Source: Pomphorhynchus laevis (lineage: Eukaryota > Acanthocephala > Palaeacanthocephala > Echinorhynchida > Pomphorhynchidae). From it: 64,000 nucleotides of DNA. Position numbers and translations under genes: made by a program. Positions within the stretch are counted from its first letter, which is position 1. Each line of letters opens with the position of its first letter. The stretch covers positions 62,001 to 126,000 of the forward strand of contig WNNJ02000588.1 of assembly GCA_012934845.2 (NCBI GenBank). The letters are read 5' to 3'. Positions 34,603 through 44,160 of the stretch are shown piece by piece. A model generated the notes under the pieces. That model did not search any database and had not been told where the DNA came from. It saw only the letters and a list, made by a program, of their open reading frames with translations.

Positions 34603-35364
34603 TTGTTCAACTTGTCTATCAGCAGCCGCACATTTCCTTCCTACTGGAAATGCGCCACTGTTCGCCCTCTACTCAAAAAGCAATCTCTCGACCCTTCACT
34701 ACAATCTTCGTACCATCCTATCTCACTTATTCCAACCCATTATAAACTCTTTGAGCGTCTCGTTCTCAAGCAAGTTAATACTAATCTCTTTTCCTCCAAC
34801 TTATTTCCTCGCTTCCAAGCCGCTTTTCGCTCTAATCACTCTACTGAAAATGCCTGTCTTAAAGTTTATAACGACTTTCTCATTTCGCACGATCAAAAAT
34901 TATGTAGTGTCATAGTTCCTCTTGATCTATCATCTGCTTTCGACATTGTCGATCACTCGATTTTTCTCCATCGTCTTCGTTATGATTATGGATTCTCTTT
35001 ACACACTGTGACTTTGTTTTCTTTATATCTATCAAACCGTACTTTTCGCGTTGGTTTTAACTCTTCTCTCTCGCATCCTTCTTTCATCCCGTCCGGTGTT
35101 CCACAAGGCTCCGTATTATGCCCTTTGCTTTTCTCTCTTCTCGGTGATTTGTCTTCTATTTATCATACATTTAACTTCCATGTTATGCAATATGCTGATG
35201 ACATTCTCATCTATGCTCACGCACCTGCTTATCGTATTCATGATCTTAGTGTATCTGCTTCCGACTGTCTAGCCTCAATTTTCAATCATCTTTCTTCCTT
35301 TCGTCTTTCTCTGAATCCTAATAAATCAGAAATAATGTGGATCCTTCCTCGACGCTCGGCGTAG
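34603..35364 (+). pseudogene. E4 reverse transcriptase
   Basis: A 253-codon frame: TFPSYWKCATVRPLLKKQSL, FQAAFRSNHSTENACLKVYN, VIVPLDLSSAFDIVDHSIFL (motif A), SGVPQGSVLCPLLFSLLGDL (B), MQYADDILIYAHAPAYRIHD (C, DD intact) and LSLNPNKSEIMWILPRRSA (D). It ends at 35364, before LGFHFD. The palm residues are intact but the ORF2 is broken on both sides. Confidence 0.85.
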
Positions 35365-35525
35365 AACCTCCCTCCGTATCATTAAATTCTACAATTCTCC
35401 TTATCGTAGGCAATCTCGTTTTCCTAAGCTTCCATTTTGACTACAGACTTTAACTTAAACCTTTCGTTAGAGATAAAGTACGCTCATTTACCCTTATTCT
35501 CCGCAACCTCCGTCAAACTCGTAGA

Positions 35526-36032
35526 TTGATCGATTTCCCTTCTTGTATGACTCTCACATCTCTAATTTGCTTAAGATTTGATTACTGTCTTAGTCTATTT
35601 TCCAACTCACCTAAATCCACTCTTCTTCCACTACAACGCATCATCAACGCAGCCGTCCGAGTACTCCTCCGTCTTCATCGTTTTGATCATACATCCCACT
35701 ATCTTGTTTCTCTCGATTGGCCTACCATTTATTGTCGTGTTCAAATTCGTCTTCTTATCATTTATTTTCGCCTTATAACTTCTCATAACCCTTCATTTCT
35801 CAACCATCCTTTTCTCGACAATTCTCGTACTGTGTATTGTGCTCTGCGTTCCCGTAATTCCCTTCTTTTACATGTCCCAAACTACTCTACCTCTTTTGGC
35901 TTCCGCTCCTTCGTTGTGGCTGCTCCTCTCTTGTGGAATCATCTGCTCATTTATATCCGCCAATCAACATCAATGCCGTGTTTCAAGCGCCAAATCCTAT
36001 TCCATTTCAACAATAAACTAATTAATCTGTGA
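35526..36032 (+). pseudogene. E4 ORF2 C-terminal region
   Basis: A 168-codon frame that ends ORF2: RFDYCLSLFSNSPKSTLL, LPLQRIINAAVRVLLRLHRF, LVSLDWPTIYCRVQIRLL, LLLHVPNYSTSFGFRSFVVA and APLLWNHLL. The stop at 36032 is 20 bp before the 3' tail, so this end is complete. Confidence 0.8.
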
Positions 36033-36052
36033 CTTTTGCTGATATTTTTTGT

Positions 36053-36110
36053 TAGTGGTCATGTAAGCGTGCAGTTTGCACGCATTTGCCACGTTAAATA
36101 AATTATTATT
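36053..36110 (+). repeat. L2-like 3' tail hairpin of E4
   Basis: ATGTAAGCGTGC-AGTTT-GCACGCATTTGCCACG then TTAAATAAAT. The 6 bp stem is identical to that of E3 but the loop differs (AGTTT against GCTG). Confidence 0.7.
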
Positions 36111-36115
36111 AAATC

Positions 36116-38208
36116 GTAAGAAAATACAATATTTCGTTAAACAGAGACAAGATCAGAAGGGCAACAAATAGTATAAGCTTACTTGCCTATCAAATTTTTA
36201 AAAATCAAAAATACCTGATCCCGAACGAGTAAAATGTCTAAAATCTCTTCAATTGCCGATATGCAAACATTAATTACGAGTTATTGGCTTATTTTTACAC
36301 TTTTCTAAATGGATTAAGGAATTGTCTTTCAAAATACGTCCTCTCGTTGAAGTACAAACATTTTCGATAGAATGTGAGGCAAAAAATTCGTTTGAATTTT
36401 TGTTAGTGACCCATTAAATTATTATCGAATAATTATTTAACTTCTACTGTATCATTAAATTCGATTTCAACTGCCTACTCCGTGGCAAATTGTATTTATT
36501 CATATCCAACATAATATTGGCGGTATTGGTAATATCTCTAGTCGACGAAGCTGCAGTGGAGGGTTTGAAAATAATATGTGTGTATAGTATTTATTGGCAA
36601 TATCGGCAATATTTATCGGCATCATCGGCAATATCGATTAAAAATATTAGAATTTATTAAAATTTATATTCTGGTATTATCTCCGAGGCAAACTGTATTT
36701 ATTCATATCCATCATTATTAATTACTTCAATTAATGATCATTGGATATATGTGATTACATTCTAAATCTAAACTAAAAGATAATTCGTTTTTTGTTGAAA
36801 CGCCCCATGTTCAAAACACTAGAACATGGTGTTTCTCATCAAAACACCATGTTCTCGTTTGCGGTAGTACATCAAATCCCCGGTGAAGCTTCCCAAAGAA
36901 GTTTTTAAAAAAGCATTTCAAGTTTTAGCCCTTTTTCCTGTTCGTGTTGTAAATAAAAGTTGTAACATAATTCTTTCAGGTAATTTCTTATTAGAAAAGA
37001 AGATTTTGTTTTGAAGGTAAAGTAGAGTTTAAATTTCCGGACTATATTTATATTCTGGTATTATCTCCGTGGCAAACTGCATTTATTCATATCCGTCATC
37101 ATTAATTACTTCAATTAATGATCAATGGCTATACGTGATAACATTCTAAATTTAAACTAAAAGATAATTCGTTTTTTGTAGAAACATCCTATCGTAGCTG
37201 GTCCTTCTGTGGTAATAATATTACCACAGAAGGACAATTAATATTATTAATTGATAATATTAATTAATATTTATTTAATTAATTAATATTATTAATTAAT
37301 AATTTATTTATTAATATTAATATTAATTAGTTTCAATTAATATTATTAATATTTTCCTTAATACTGAAAATAGTTGTCTATCACAGTTGACGATAATTGT
37401 CTATCACAGTTAAAGATATCACAGTTGACGATATCACAGTTGACGATTTCAATTAATATTATTAATATTTTCCTTAATACTGAATTTTGTGAAAATATTT
37501 TTTAACGAAAAAATATAAATTAGTGTTCTTGGCAAATTTCAGCCGTGACAAAACGCATGAGGTTGCACTTATACATATTATGCTACAATACTTGAAAATC
37601 TCTGCTCTCCAGCTCAAAATTCAAATTTTTCAACGCGAAAATAATTTTTTAGTATTTTGATAAATTTTGACGTCTTTGTCGCTTTGACCACACATCGACA
37701 TATCTTGCCCAAATCTCCTGGCCCACCATCCACATCCGCATCCAACTCCGCTTTCTCGTAACTTTTCGTCTCAACGCTGTCGACCTGCCCATCGTTCATC
37801 AACCCCCTTTCATAGACGACACTACCCCCGCCTTTCTATCACTGCGTTCTCGTAATTCCCTCGAATTACGTTGGAATTCCCTCGAATTCGAGGAAATTAC
37901 GTAATTCCCTCGAATCCCATTGTTATTTGAAAAATATACAATCGATATTTCGTTATTTTAACTGATAGCATCCTCGAAAATCGCTATTATTAATATACCT
38001 ATAAGTTGCACATGTTATTTGTGTATTTGGTATTTAAAATATGAAAAAATGCGGTGTATTGCATGTATATTTTGTATTTTTTATTGTATTAAAACATTTG
38101 CAATGTTTTAATCAAAGTGTTTTAATACGATTATATTTTTATTATTTTCTATCGTTTTTTAGATAGTCGATTTGTCAGTTTCGTTAAACTAAATTTATTT
38201 AGTAAATT
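36116..38208. other. AT-rich spacer upstream of NCBP1 with local repeats
   Basis: No host gene seen. A direct repeat of about 140 bp lies at 36663-36803 and 37045-37185 (TCTGGTATTATCTCCGWGGC, ATTACTTCAATTAATGATCA). Hairpins are at 36820-36860 (GAACATGGTGTTT arms) and 37201-37235 (perfect 16 bp arms GTCCTTCTGTGGTAAT). Four short units built on ATCACAGTTGACGAT lie at about 37380-37446, between two copies of a 39 bp AT-rich string (37331, 37447). An L2-like fragment is listed separately. The NCBP1 promoter must lie near 38000-38200, but I see no clear core element. Confidence 0.6.
37655..37870 (+). mobile_element. L2-like LINE 3' fragment
   Basis: About 215 bp matching the ORF2 C-terminal region of E1-E3: the codons for RRFDHTSTYLAQ-SWPTIHIRI and the FVDDT/RSRNSL region. 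It is cut at both ends and ends in a TACGTAATTCCCTCGAATTC-type short repeat. No tail. Confidence 0.7.
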
Positions 38209-39324
38209 ATGCGCCGAAAACGTCAAAGTTCGGGCAGTTACCAATCAGAATCCGATGAGGAAGGCCCAAACTGGCGTCGTCAATATGATCAAGGAGCCAA
38301 TCGTAAGAAGCGTCGTGACATGGATCGATCTGATCGCCTTGAGCTTTTAGTTTATAAGCTAGCTGAAAGGGATGCTTCTGCTATTGAAAGCGACATCGAA
38401 CGGCTCTCTGAAGTATTACTGGCCGATATGATTGAGCACCAGACAAAGATTAATGAGCTTCTCTTATTTTGTATATTTGAAGTACCTGAGAAAATTACGA
38501 TCTACAGCACATTAATCGGAGTTATGAACGCTAGAAATAGTTCTTTTGGATCGGGTTTTCTTCAAAGCTTATGGACTGAATTACATAGATGTTTATCTCG
38601 TGGTGAATTCACTCATGTTCAGCGTATTATTCGCTTTATCTGTGACTTAATAAATTCGAAAGTAATTACTGCCGAATCGTTGCTTAATTTATTGGGTATA
38701 TTAATAAATACAGCAGATGACTCGTCAGGAGGAGAACGACGTAGTGACTTCTTCATCTACATTGTACTTTCGAGTTTACCTTGGTGTGGAAAACAGTTAT
38801 ACGAGTCTAGACCACAAGCTTTAAATCAATTATTGAATTCAATTTACGAATACGTTCAAAGTGGCAAAAGACAAAAACTATATCTTCCCTTGCTACAGGT
38901 GTGGTCATCTCAAGAACCACATTTGCAAGAGGATTACCTTGGCTGTCTTGTTGAGCAGATAAAACACCTTGTTGAGGATGAATGGGTCGAATCTCAAATC
39001 GTACGACCATATCGAGCTTTTGATTCTGTTCTTTGCGACGCGGTGTCTCACCAGTTTCCACAGTTGGAACTGCTAACCGCTGACGAGGAGGAAAGTAACG
39101 AACTCGTTTATCCACTACCGAAAGTCATATTTCGGATGTTCGATTACACCGACGTTCCTGACAATTTTATACTCCCTGGTTCACATTCAATCGAACGATT
39201 TCTCATTGAGGATCAGTTATCGAATATAATTCACACATATCATTTAGAAAGAAAATCATGTGCGATGTATCTATTGAACCATAAGGTCCAACGTAATATT
39301 CCATTGGATTACATAATTGTCGAG
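38209..39324 (+). CDS. NCBP1: Nuclear cap-binding protein subunit 1 (CBP80), exon 1
   Basis: First coding exon, 372 codons, starting at the ATG at 38209. CBP80 is the large subunit of the nuclear cap-binding complex. With NCBP2/CBP20 it binds the m7G cap of Pol II transcripts and links capping to splicing, 3' processing, export and the pioneer round of translation. Visible marks: an N-terminal basic bipartite nuclear signal (MRRKRQ...RKKRRD), then the MIF4G-like helical domain from about residue 45 (LELLVYKLAERDASAIESDI, KITIYSTLIGVMNARN, RFICDLINSKVITAESLL, VLSSLPWCGKQLYESRP, LPLLQVWSSQEPHLQEDYL, ESQIVRPYRAFDSVLCDAV, VIFRMFDYTDVPDNFILPGS). It ends at IPLDYIIVE with a phase-0 donor GAG/GTTTGT at 39325. 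The open frame continues 50 bp into the intron, which is read-through only. Identification is very secure; the intron boundary is inferred from alignment to remembered homologues. Confidence 0.95.
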
Positions 39325-39429
39325 GTTTGTTTCTTGCATTTTATTATAAAACATTTTATTTTATTTTTAAGTTAATTTAATTGTGCAATCATTGTTGTAT
39401 TCAAAATTTTTTGATGACACCGCACGTTT

Positions 39430-39780
39430 CTTCAAGCCCATTTAAAAGCCAATAGCAGTAGGCTACATTTCAATATTGGAGTAACTCATCAGTTTCTAAT
39501 CCAATATCTATGTTTCACGTTTCGGTTCTTTTATAATGTTGGCTGACGATCACTATACACGTCTTCTGAATTCCTGTAGCTTATTATTACCTGTGAAATT
39601 ATTTTACCATTAAAATTACGATGAATATTTTTATTCTGCAAGCTACTTGAATCCTATATATAAGCCAACATCAGTACTCTACATTTTAGTATTGGTGAAT
39701 CTCATCAGCTACTGATCAATACCTACATTTCACGTTTCGGTTCTTTTATAATGTTGGCTGACGATCACTCGACTCGTCTG
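39430..39780 (+). repeat. Duplicated block in the NCBP1 intron
   Basis: Two related copies (39430-39569 and 39646-39780) share a perfect 42 bp core at 39513-39554 and 39728-39769 (TTTCACGTTTCGGTTCTTTT through GGCTGACGATCACT). The outer parts have diverged. A weaker third match to the first part lies at about 39885-39925. Confidence 0.75.
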
Positions 39781-40707
39781 ATTTATTGTCAATTAGATTT
39801 AATGAATGGCTTTCGTCTTACATTTTGCAAATTTAATTGAAATTATTTTCAACTTTTTTAAGGTTTTTCCTTCATTTTAGAAACCTAGCCAATACGTAGG
39901 TATTGGCTCAGGAGCTGATGACTTTTCTTTTGTATTTTGCATCAAATTTCATAAAAATTCTAATTATTTGCAAAAAGAAGGTATGCAGTTTCATTTTTAT
40001 GATGAATTGACAATATTTAATTTTATTAGAATAAATTAAATTAATATTAATTTTAAATTAATATAATATTAATTATATAATATTAATATAATATATTAAT
40101 ATTATATTATTATAATATATAATATTAATTAATATTAATATTATATATAATATTAATATTTATTTTATTGTTAGTATTTTATTTTAGTATAATTTCTATC
40201 ATTTTCTAATTATCGATTTTACCAATCATTGTTACTACATTTTTTATATTTTATTAATTACGTCAAAACATTGACTGTCAATTATGAATTTTAGACAAAA
40301 TACCAACAACCAGAGTTTATTATCCCACAATCACCACACGTTTAAGTTAAATAAAACGAAATAATGAAAATGGGATACGCTTAATCGTCCAAATTATCGC
40401 AAAATAATTTCAGTTATCGGCAAACTAACCGATTTGTCCTACAAACTGATCAATTGCTGATAGCTGCATGTAGCGCGCAAAATCCCAGTGCCATCACAAA
40501 ATTAATAGTTATGGTTTTGTTTTCAAGGAATCCAAAATATGGATAATCTTAAAACTGGCAGGCATCTGTGTGACCTACCTACTTTCCATGTAAAAGATCT
40601 ATAGGCCAACAACTTATATAAGCTTTCAATGACTAAACAATTATGAAACTATTTAATAAGATCGTACCATGCTGCAATTCTTTCGAAATTAGAATATTGC
40701 CGTTTGG

Positions 40708-40830
40708 GAAATATTCGTTTAATTGTCCCCCCATGTCGAGCTTTTTTATGGTGCGATGCTTATCAAACTATGTAAGATGAGACCTGCGTCTTTGCCACAT
40801 GTCTCGGCACAAGCGACCGAACTTATCTTT
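40708..40830 (+). pseudogene. Decayed copy of the start of NCBP1 exon 2
   Basis: About 123 bp closely similar to 41861-41999. Read in the exon frame it gives HVELFYGAMLIKLCKMRPAS then LPHVSAQATELIF, against HIELFYGAMLIELCKMRPAS and LPQVLAQATELIF in the real exon. The acceptor AG is replaced by GG, about 15 bp are lost after the first codons with a stop in frame, and similarity ends at ATCTTT (40830), before the middle of the exon. It cannot be spliced as the real exon is. Many differences fall at third codon positions. Confidence 0.8.
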
Positions 40831-41078
40831 AAAATAGTTTAGAAAAATTAAAGCGTTAATTCGAAATTATTTTAGGCTTTAACTTTAAATAATAAAATGC
40901 TCTAATTTCATCCTTAAATCGACTAATTTTAGTTGACTAAATAAATTGGCTGATGTAAATTTAACAAAAGTTAATATCACATTCCGGTATTTAAATTTGT
41001 TTTTAGTCTGATAAAGTAGCTATTTGTTAATAAATTTTCCAGTATTACTTGCTAAAACTCCCATTTACAAAAGTAACT

Positions 41079-41220
41079 TTGAATCGGAATGAGACATGCT
41101 GGGTTGAAATATTTGTGAATGGTTTTGGGGCCAAACCCAGCCTAAACCCAACAATGTGAATGGTTTGGCCCTTAAACCATTCACAAATATTTCAACCCAG
41201 CATGTCTCATTCCGATTCAA
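41079..41220. repeat. Long hairpin in the NCBP1 intron
   Basis: 58 bp arms (41079-41136 and 41163-41220), the outer 47 bp perfect (TTGAATCGGAATGAGACATG start), around a 26 bp loop. A related string (GGGTTTGGCCCTAAAACCAT) recurs at about 41386. It may be a very short foldback element. No coding sequence. Confidence 0.75.
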
Positions 41221-41644
41221 TTATTTCGAAGAGAAGTTTGGCCGCTCACTGAGACTTTCTCTTAACCGATACATCGGTTGCAACAAGAACCTGCTAAAAC
41301 TTTTAATCACATACGATTTCTACGTTTCTGCAAAGACGAGAACCTGTCACTCGGGTTGATTATCTTCGTATGTATCCATCTGGGTTTGGCCCTAAAACCA
41401 TTCACAAAAAAGTTAATTTAGCAAATGATTATAACTTTTCTAATTAACTTAAGTGCAAGAACATACCTTTTCTGATTTTTAAAATTAAAAGCCAATGATC
41501 TAAGTCGTAAACATTTTTACACAAAGAATTTGCCTTGAATTTTGTGCTAAAATGTAATAATATATTATCTGTAAATAATTCCATCGATATTTTAAATATA
41601 TTGATTCCTGACAAAAAATTTTATTTAAACCAGTTTACATGCCA

Positions 41645-41712
41645 ATTTTCGGTAATTAGCTGTTATCATCGTCAACCTGATGATGGTAACAGTTAGTTAC
41701 TGAAAATTTGCT
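41645..41712. repeat. Inverted repeat with CTGATGA...GAAA core
   Basis: Imperfect inverted repeat of about 30 bp arms just upstream of NCBP1 exon 2. The plus strand at 41677-41706 reads CTGATGATGGTAAC-AGTTA-GTTACTGAAAA. It belongs to the hairpin family described under 21028 and 53619. Confidence 0.55.
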
Positions 41713-41860
41713 GTTAAAACTTGATTAAATAAGAATTTTTGTCTGGAATCAAATAATATATTAATTATGTTAATAGTCTATGCTAGTAATTATTAACCAG
41801 TAAAGTTTCTTAGATTGCATAGTTTGCCAATAATTTTAAGTTACATACCTTACCGTTTAG

Positions 41861-43351
41861 GTAATATTCGGTCAATTGTTTACATTACCTAATTCACCAC
41901 ATATCGAGCTTTTCTATGGTGCAATGCTTATTGAACTATGTAAAATGAGGCCTGCCTCTCTGCCACAAGTGCTGGCTCAAGCGACTGAACTTATCTTTGA
42001 TAGGCTTTCAACGATGAAGGCAATATGTATTGAACGATATGTAACATGGTTTAGTTATAATTTAAGTAATTTCCAATTACGTTGGTCATGGGACTATTGG
42101 TCGTATGTGTTTGATGATCCCATTCAGAAGTCGCCACCCCAAAGCACGGACGTGGAAAATATCGCTGATGTATCTGTTGCAAATCAGTCGTTATCAAATT
42201 TCGACAGAGAAATAAAAATCCACATCATTCGTGAAGTCATGCAAAAGCTTATACGGTTCAGCTACTATTCTGCCCTGGTACAAACGACTCCAGCTTGTTT
42301 TCACCCTCTTATTCCATCAACTATGGCTCCTCATTATAAATACTCACCGGGGTCCACTACAGGTAACGAGAACGCTGCTGTCGTTACTACTCTCGCTGAC
42401 AACAAACTTGTTGATGTGCAGTTAGAAAATGATGACGAAAACACTGTTGTCGTTATTAAACACCAGCCAGAAACTGGTGATAACGGTGCCAGCAACAGTG
42501 TTGGAGACGTACTGGAATCTGTAAACGATACTGGTAACGTGGACGACGTTTCGCTGGAAAGACGAGAGCATTACAAGAAAAGTCTGGCCCTTAAACTTAG
42601 ATCGGCAATGCAAGATAAGGCTTCTATTTTCGAAATACAGCAGCTAATCCAGAACTCCGCTCACTCATACAATTTTGATTCTAATTTAACAATGGACATT
42701 TTTTTCACAACTTTATTATACCTAGGTGCTAAAACATTTAGTCATACATACGCTGCTCTTGTGAAGTACCATACGTTACTTCGAACAATGGTCGACTCCG
42801 ATGAGCAAAAACAGATAGCTCTGCTTAACTCGGCATATTCCGTTTGGTATACACATCAACAAATGATTGTTTTTCTAGTCGATAAACTTTTGAGAGCTCA
42901 GATCATTGATTGCATTGCCATCTCAACTTGGATATTTTCTCCGACAATGCATGATCAGCTGATGAACCATTATGTGTGGGAGATACTGCATAACACTGTT
43001 CGATTTGAGCGTAACAAATTGAATGATAATCCAGAGCAGAACCCTCATCAGCTTACCGATGATTACGATAAAGACGAACAAATCTGCACAGTGAAGAACA
43101 TGTTTTTAACAATTCTTCAGCGTATGGTCGTCGTCATTTCAGATTATATTGAGAATAGTGAGCAACTTGGCGAGGATCCATTCGCAACAACTTGGTACAA
43201 ATGGATGTCTGAACGATTGCAAGCAATTCTGCTCACCTTTCACGCAGAGATAAGGCTGTTTATCAATACTTTAGAGGCCCTAATATTTACACCTAACGTT
43301 CAATTCTGTCTTTTGGAAATATTCCAACAATTTTGCTCCGTTCATGTTTAA
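41861..43351 (+). CDS. NCBP1: Nuclear cap-binding protein subunit 1 (CBP80), exon 2
   Basis: Second and last coding exon, 496 codons plus stop, giving about 868 residues in total (human NCBP1 has 790). The acceptor TTACCGTTTAG/GTAATATTC precedes VIFGQLFTLPNSPHIELFYG. Other conserved blocks: LCKMRPASLPQVLAQATELI, RYVTWFSYNLSNFQLRWSWD, IREVMQKLIRFSYYSALVQT, LYLGAKTFSHTYAALVKYHT, QMIVFLVDKLLRAQIIDCIA, STWIFSPTMHDQLMNHYVWE and the C-terminal IFQQFCSVHV. Two oddities stand out. An insertion of about 80 residues, rich in Asn, Asp and Val, lies after HYKYSPGSTTG. The long coiled coil of the vertebrate protein is reduced to a short acidic linker (NKLNDNPEQNPHQ) before the C-terminal helical domain. 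The stop TAA overlaps an AATAAA at 43350. Confidence 0.95.
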   Translation, partial: VIFGQLFTLPNSPHIELFYGAMLIELCKMRPASLPQVLAQATELIFDRLSTMKAICIERYVTWFSYNLSNFQLRWSWDYWSYVFDDPIQKSPPQSTDVENIADVSVANQSLSNFDREIKIHIIREVMQKLIRFSYYSALVQTTPACFHPLIPSTMAPHYKYSPGSTTGNENAAVVTTLADNKLVDVQLENDDENTVVVIKHQPETGDNGASNSVGDVLESVNDTGNVDDVSLERREHYKKSLALKLRSAMQDKASIFEIQQLIQNSAHSYNFDSNLTMDIFFTTLLYLGAKTFSHTYAALVKYHTLLRTMVDSDEQKQIALLNSAYSVWYTHQQMIVFLVDKLLRAQIIDCIAISTWIFSPTMHDQLMNHYVWEILHNTVRFERNKLNDNPEQNPHQLTDDYDKDEQICTVKNMFLTILQRMVVVISDYIENSEQLGEDPFATTWYKWMSERLQAILLTFHAEIRLFINTLEALIFTPNVQFCLLEIFQQFCSVHV

Positions 43352-44160
43352 TAAACTATGTTAACGACTTATGTATTAACGACATACTACGTAATGTTAT
43401 ATTGCATTGTATTATTATAGCTAAATTTCATATACATATGAAATCCAAGTTATGTAAAAAATATTTCTCAAATTTTAAATGTGTCGTATATATTTTATGA
43501 TTTAATGGTATTTGAGATATTGAATGAATATGGCTATTTATTTAAATATTAAACATATATTATAAATATTTCTTTAAAACAAATATGTAAAATACAAAAT
43601 ATTTTATATTAATCTCAAAAGTTTATGATTTTCTAATTATAAATTAACAAAATTGGTCAAAAAGTCTAAGTTCTATTAAAATACCCTATTTAAGAAATAA
43701 TTTAACAAAATACTAAAATATAATCAAATATATAATACAAAATATAATTTTTATATGTAAACTAAATTTAAATTTCAAAACAGGAGTGTTTTATGAATAG
43801 TAAATAATACACCTTGCCTTCGATTGATATGTGTTTTTATACTTTAGATAGCCGTATCCCTTTACCATAATGCCCACTTTTATTTTAATAATAAAATATT
43901 ATTAAGTGAAACTATGGATTTTACAACACCTTTCTAAAACTTATTATCTACCTTCTCGAATTGAAACTTCTCGGACCTGAAACTTCCCGGATTCTGAAAC
44001 TTCTTGAATTTAAACATACACATACATTCGAAGATTTTAGACGGGTAAGCTCAATCATTACATCGTTAACTGAGAACATATTCAACACATCACGACACGT
44101 AAACAATTGAGAGATAATATACACAATTTAAATACTTACATTTAACCGAGTTCAACAAGT
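43352..44160. other. AT-rich intergenic sequence
   Basis: Downstream of NCBP1, probably including its 3' UTR. No gene seen. Three tandem copies of a 16-17 bp unit (GAAACTTCTCGGACCT-like) lie at 43957-44011. Confidence 0.5.

Larger units (their letters stand above)
32515..36115 (+). mobile_element. L2-like LINE copy E4 (diverged subfamily)
   Basis: A plus-strand element with all regions in order: ORF1 at about 32640-33150 (ERCIIISNSKLS-type, CRIFPDRFPSDIAQLN), endonuclease at about 33190-33850 (FNTRSILDKADLLLDIFDQL, IIESWHSDSDDLAFRR, ALGDFNIRLDRPAD), linker, RT 34603-35364, C-terminal region 35526-36032 and 3' tail 36053-36110 with the hairpin GCGTGC-AGTTT-GCACGC. The protein sequence differs clearly from E1-E3 while the 3' tail is almost the same. 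Multiple frame breaks. Confidence 0.85.
39325..41860 (+). other. NCBP1: NCBP1 intron 1 (2.5 kb)
   Basis: Phase-0 intron from GTTTGT at 39325 to TTTAG at 41860. It contains a 140 bp duplicated block, low-complexity AT sequence (40020-40160), a decayed copy of the exon 2 start (40708-40830), a long hairpin (41079-41220) and an inverted repeat carrying a CTGATGA...GAAA core (41650-41710). Confidence 0.85.

Noticed and set aside
37614-37802. Minus-strand frame MMNDGQVDSVETKSYEKAEL
   Set aside because: Antisense of the L2-like fragment at 37655-37870.
38807-39115. Minus-strand 102-codon frame inside NCBP1 exon 1
   Set aside because: Antisense of a well-conserved coding exon with no signature of its own.
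39325-39375. Extension of the NCBP1 exon 1 frame to 39375 (VCFLHFIIKHFILFLS)
   Set aside because: The sequence is AT-rich and unlike any CBP80. A donor at 39325 and the exon 2 acceptor at 41860 join IPLDYIIVE to VIFGQLF in phase, as in homologues.
43350-43355. AATAAA as the NCBP1 polyadenylation signal
   Set aside because: It overlaps the stop codon, which would leave almost no 3' UTR. A later signal is more likely, but no single one stands out.
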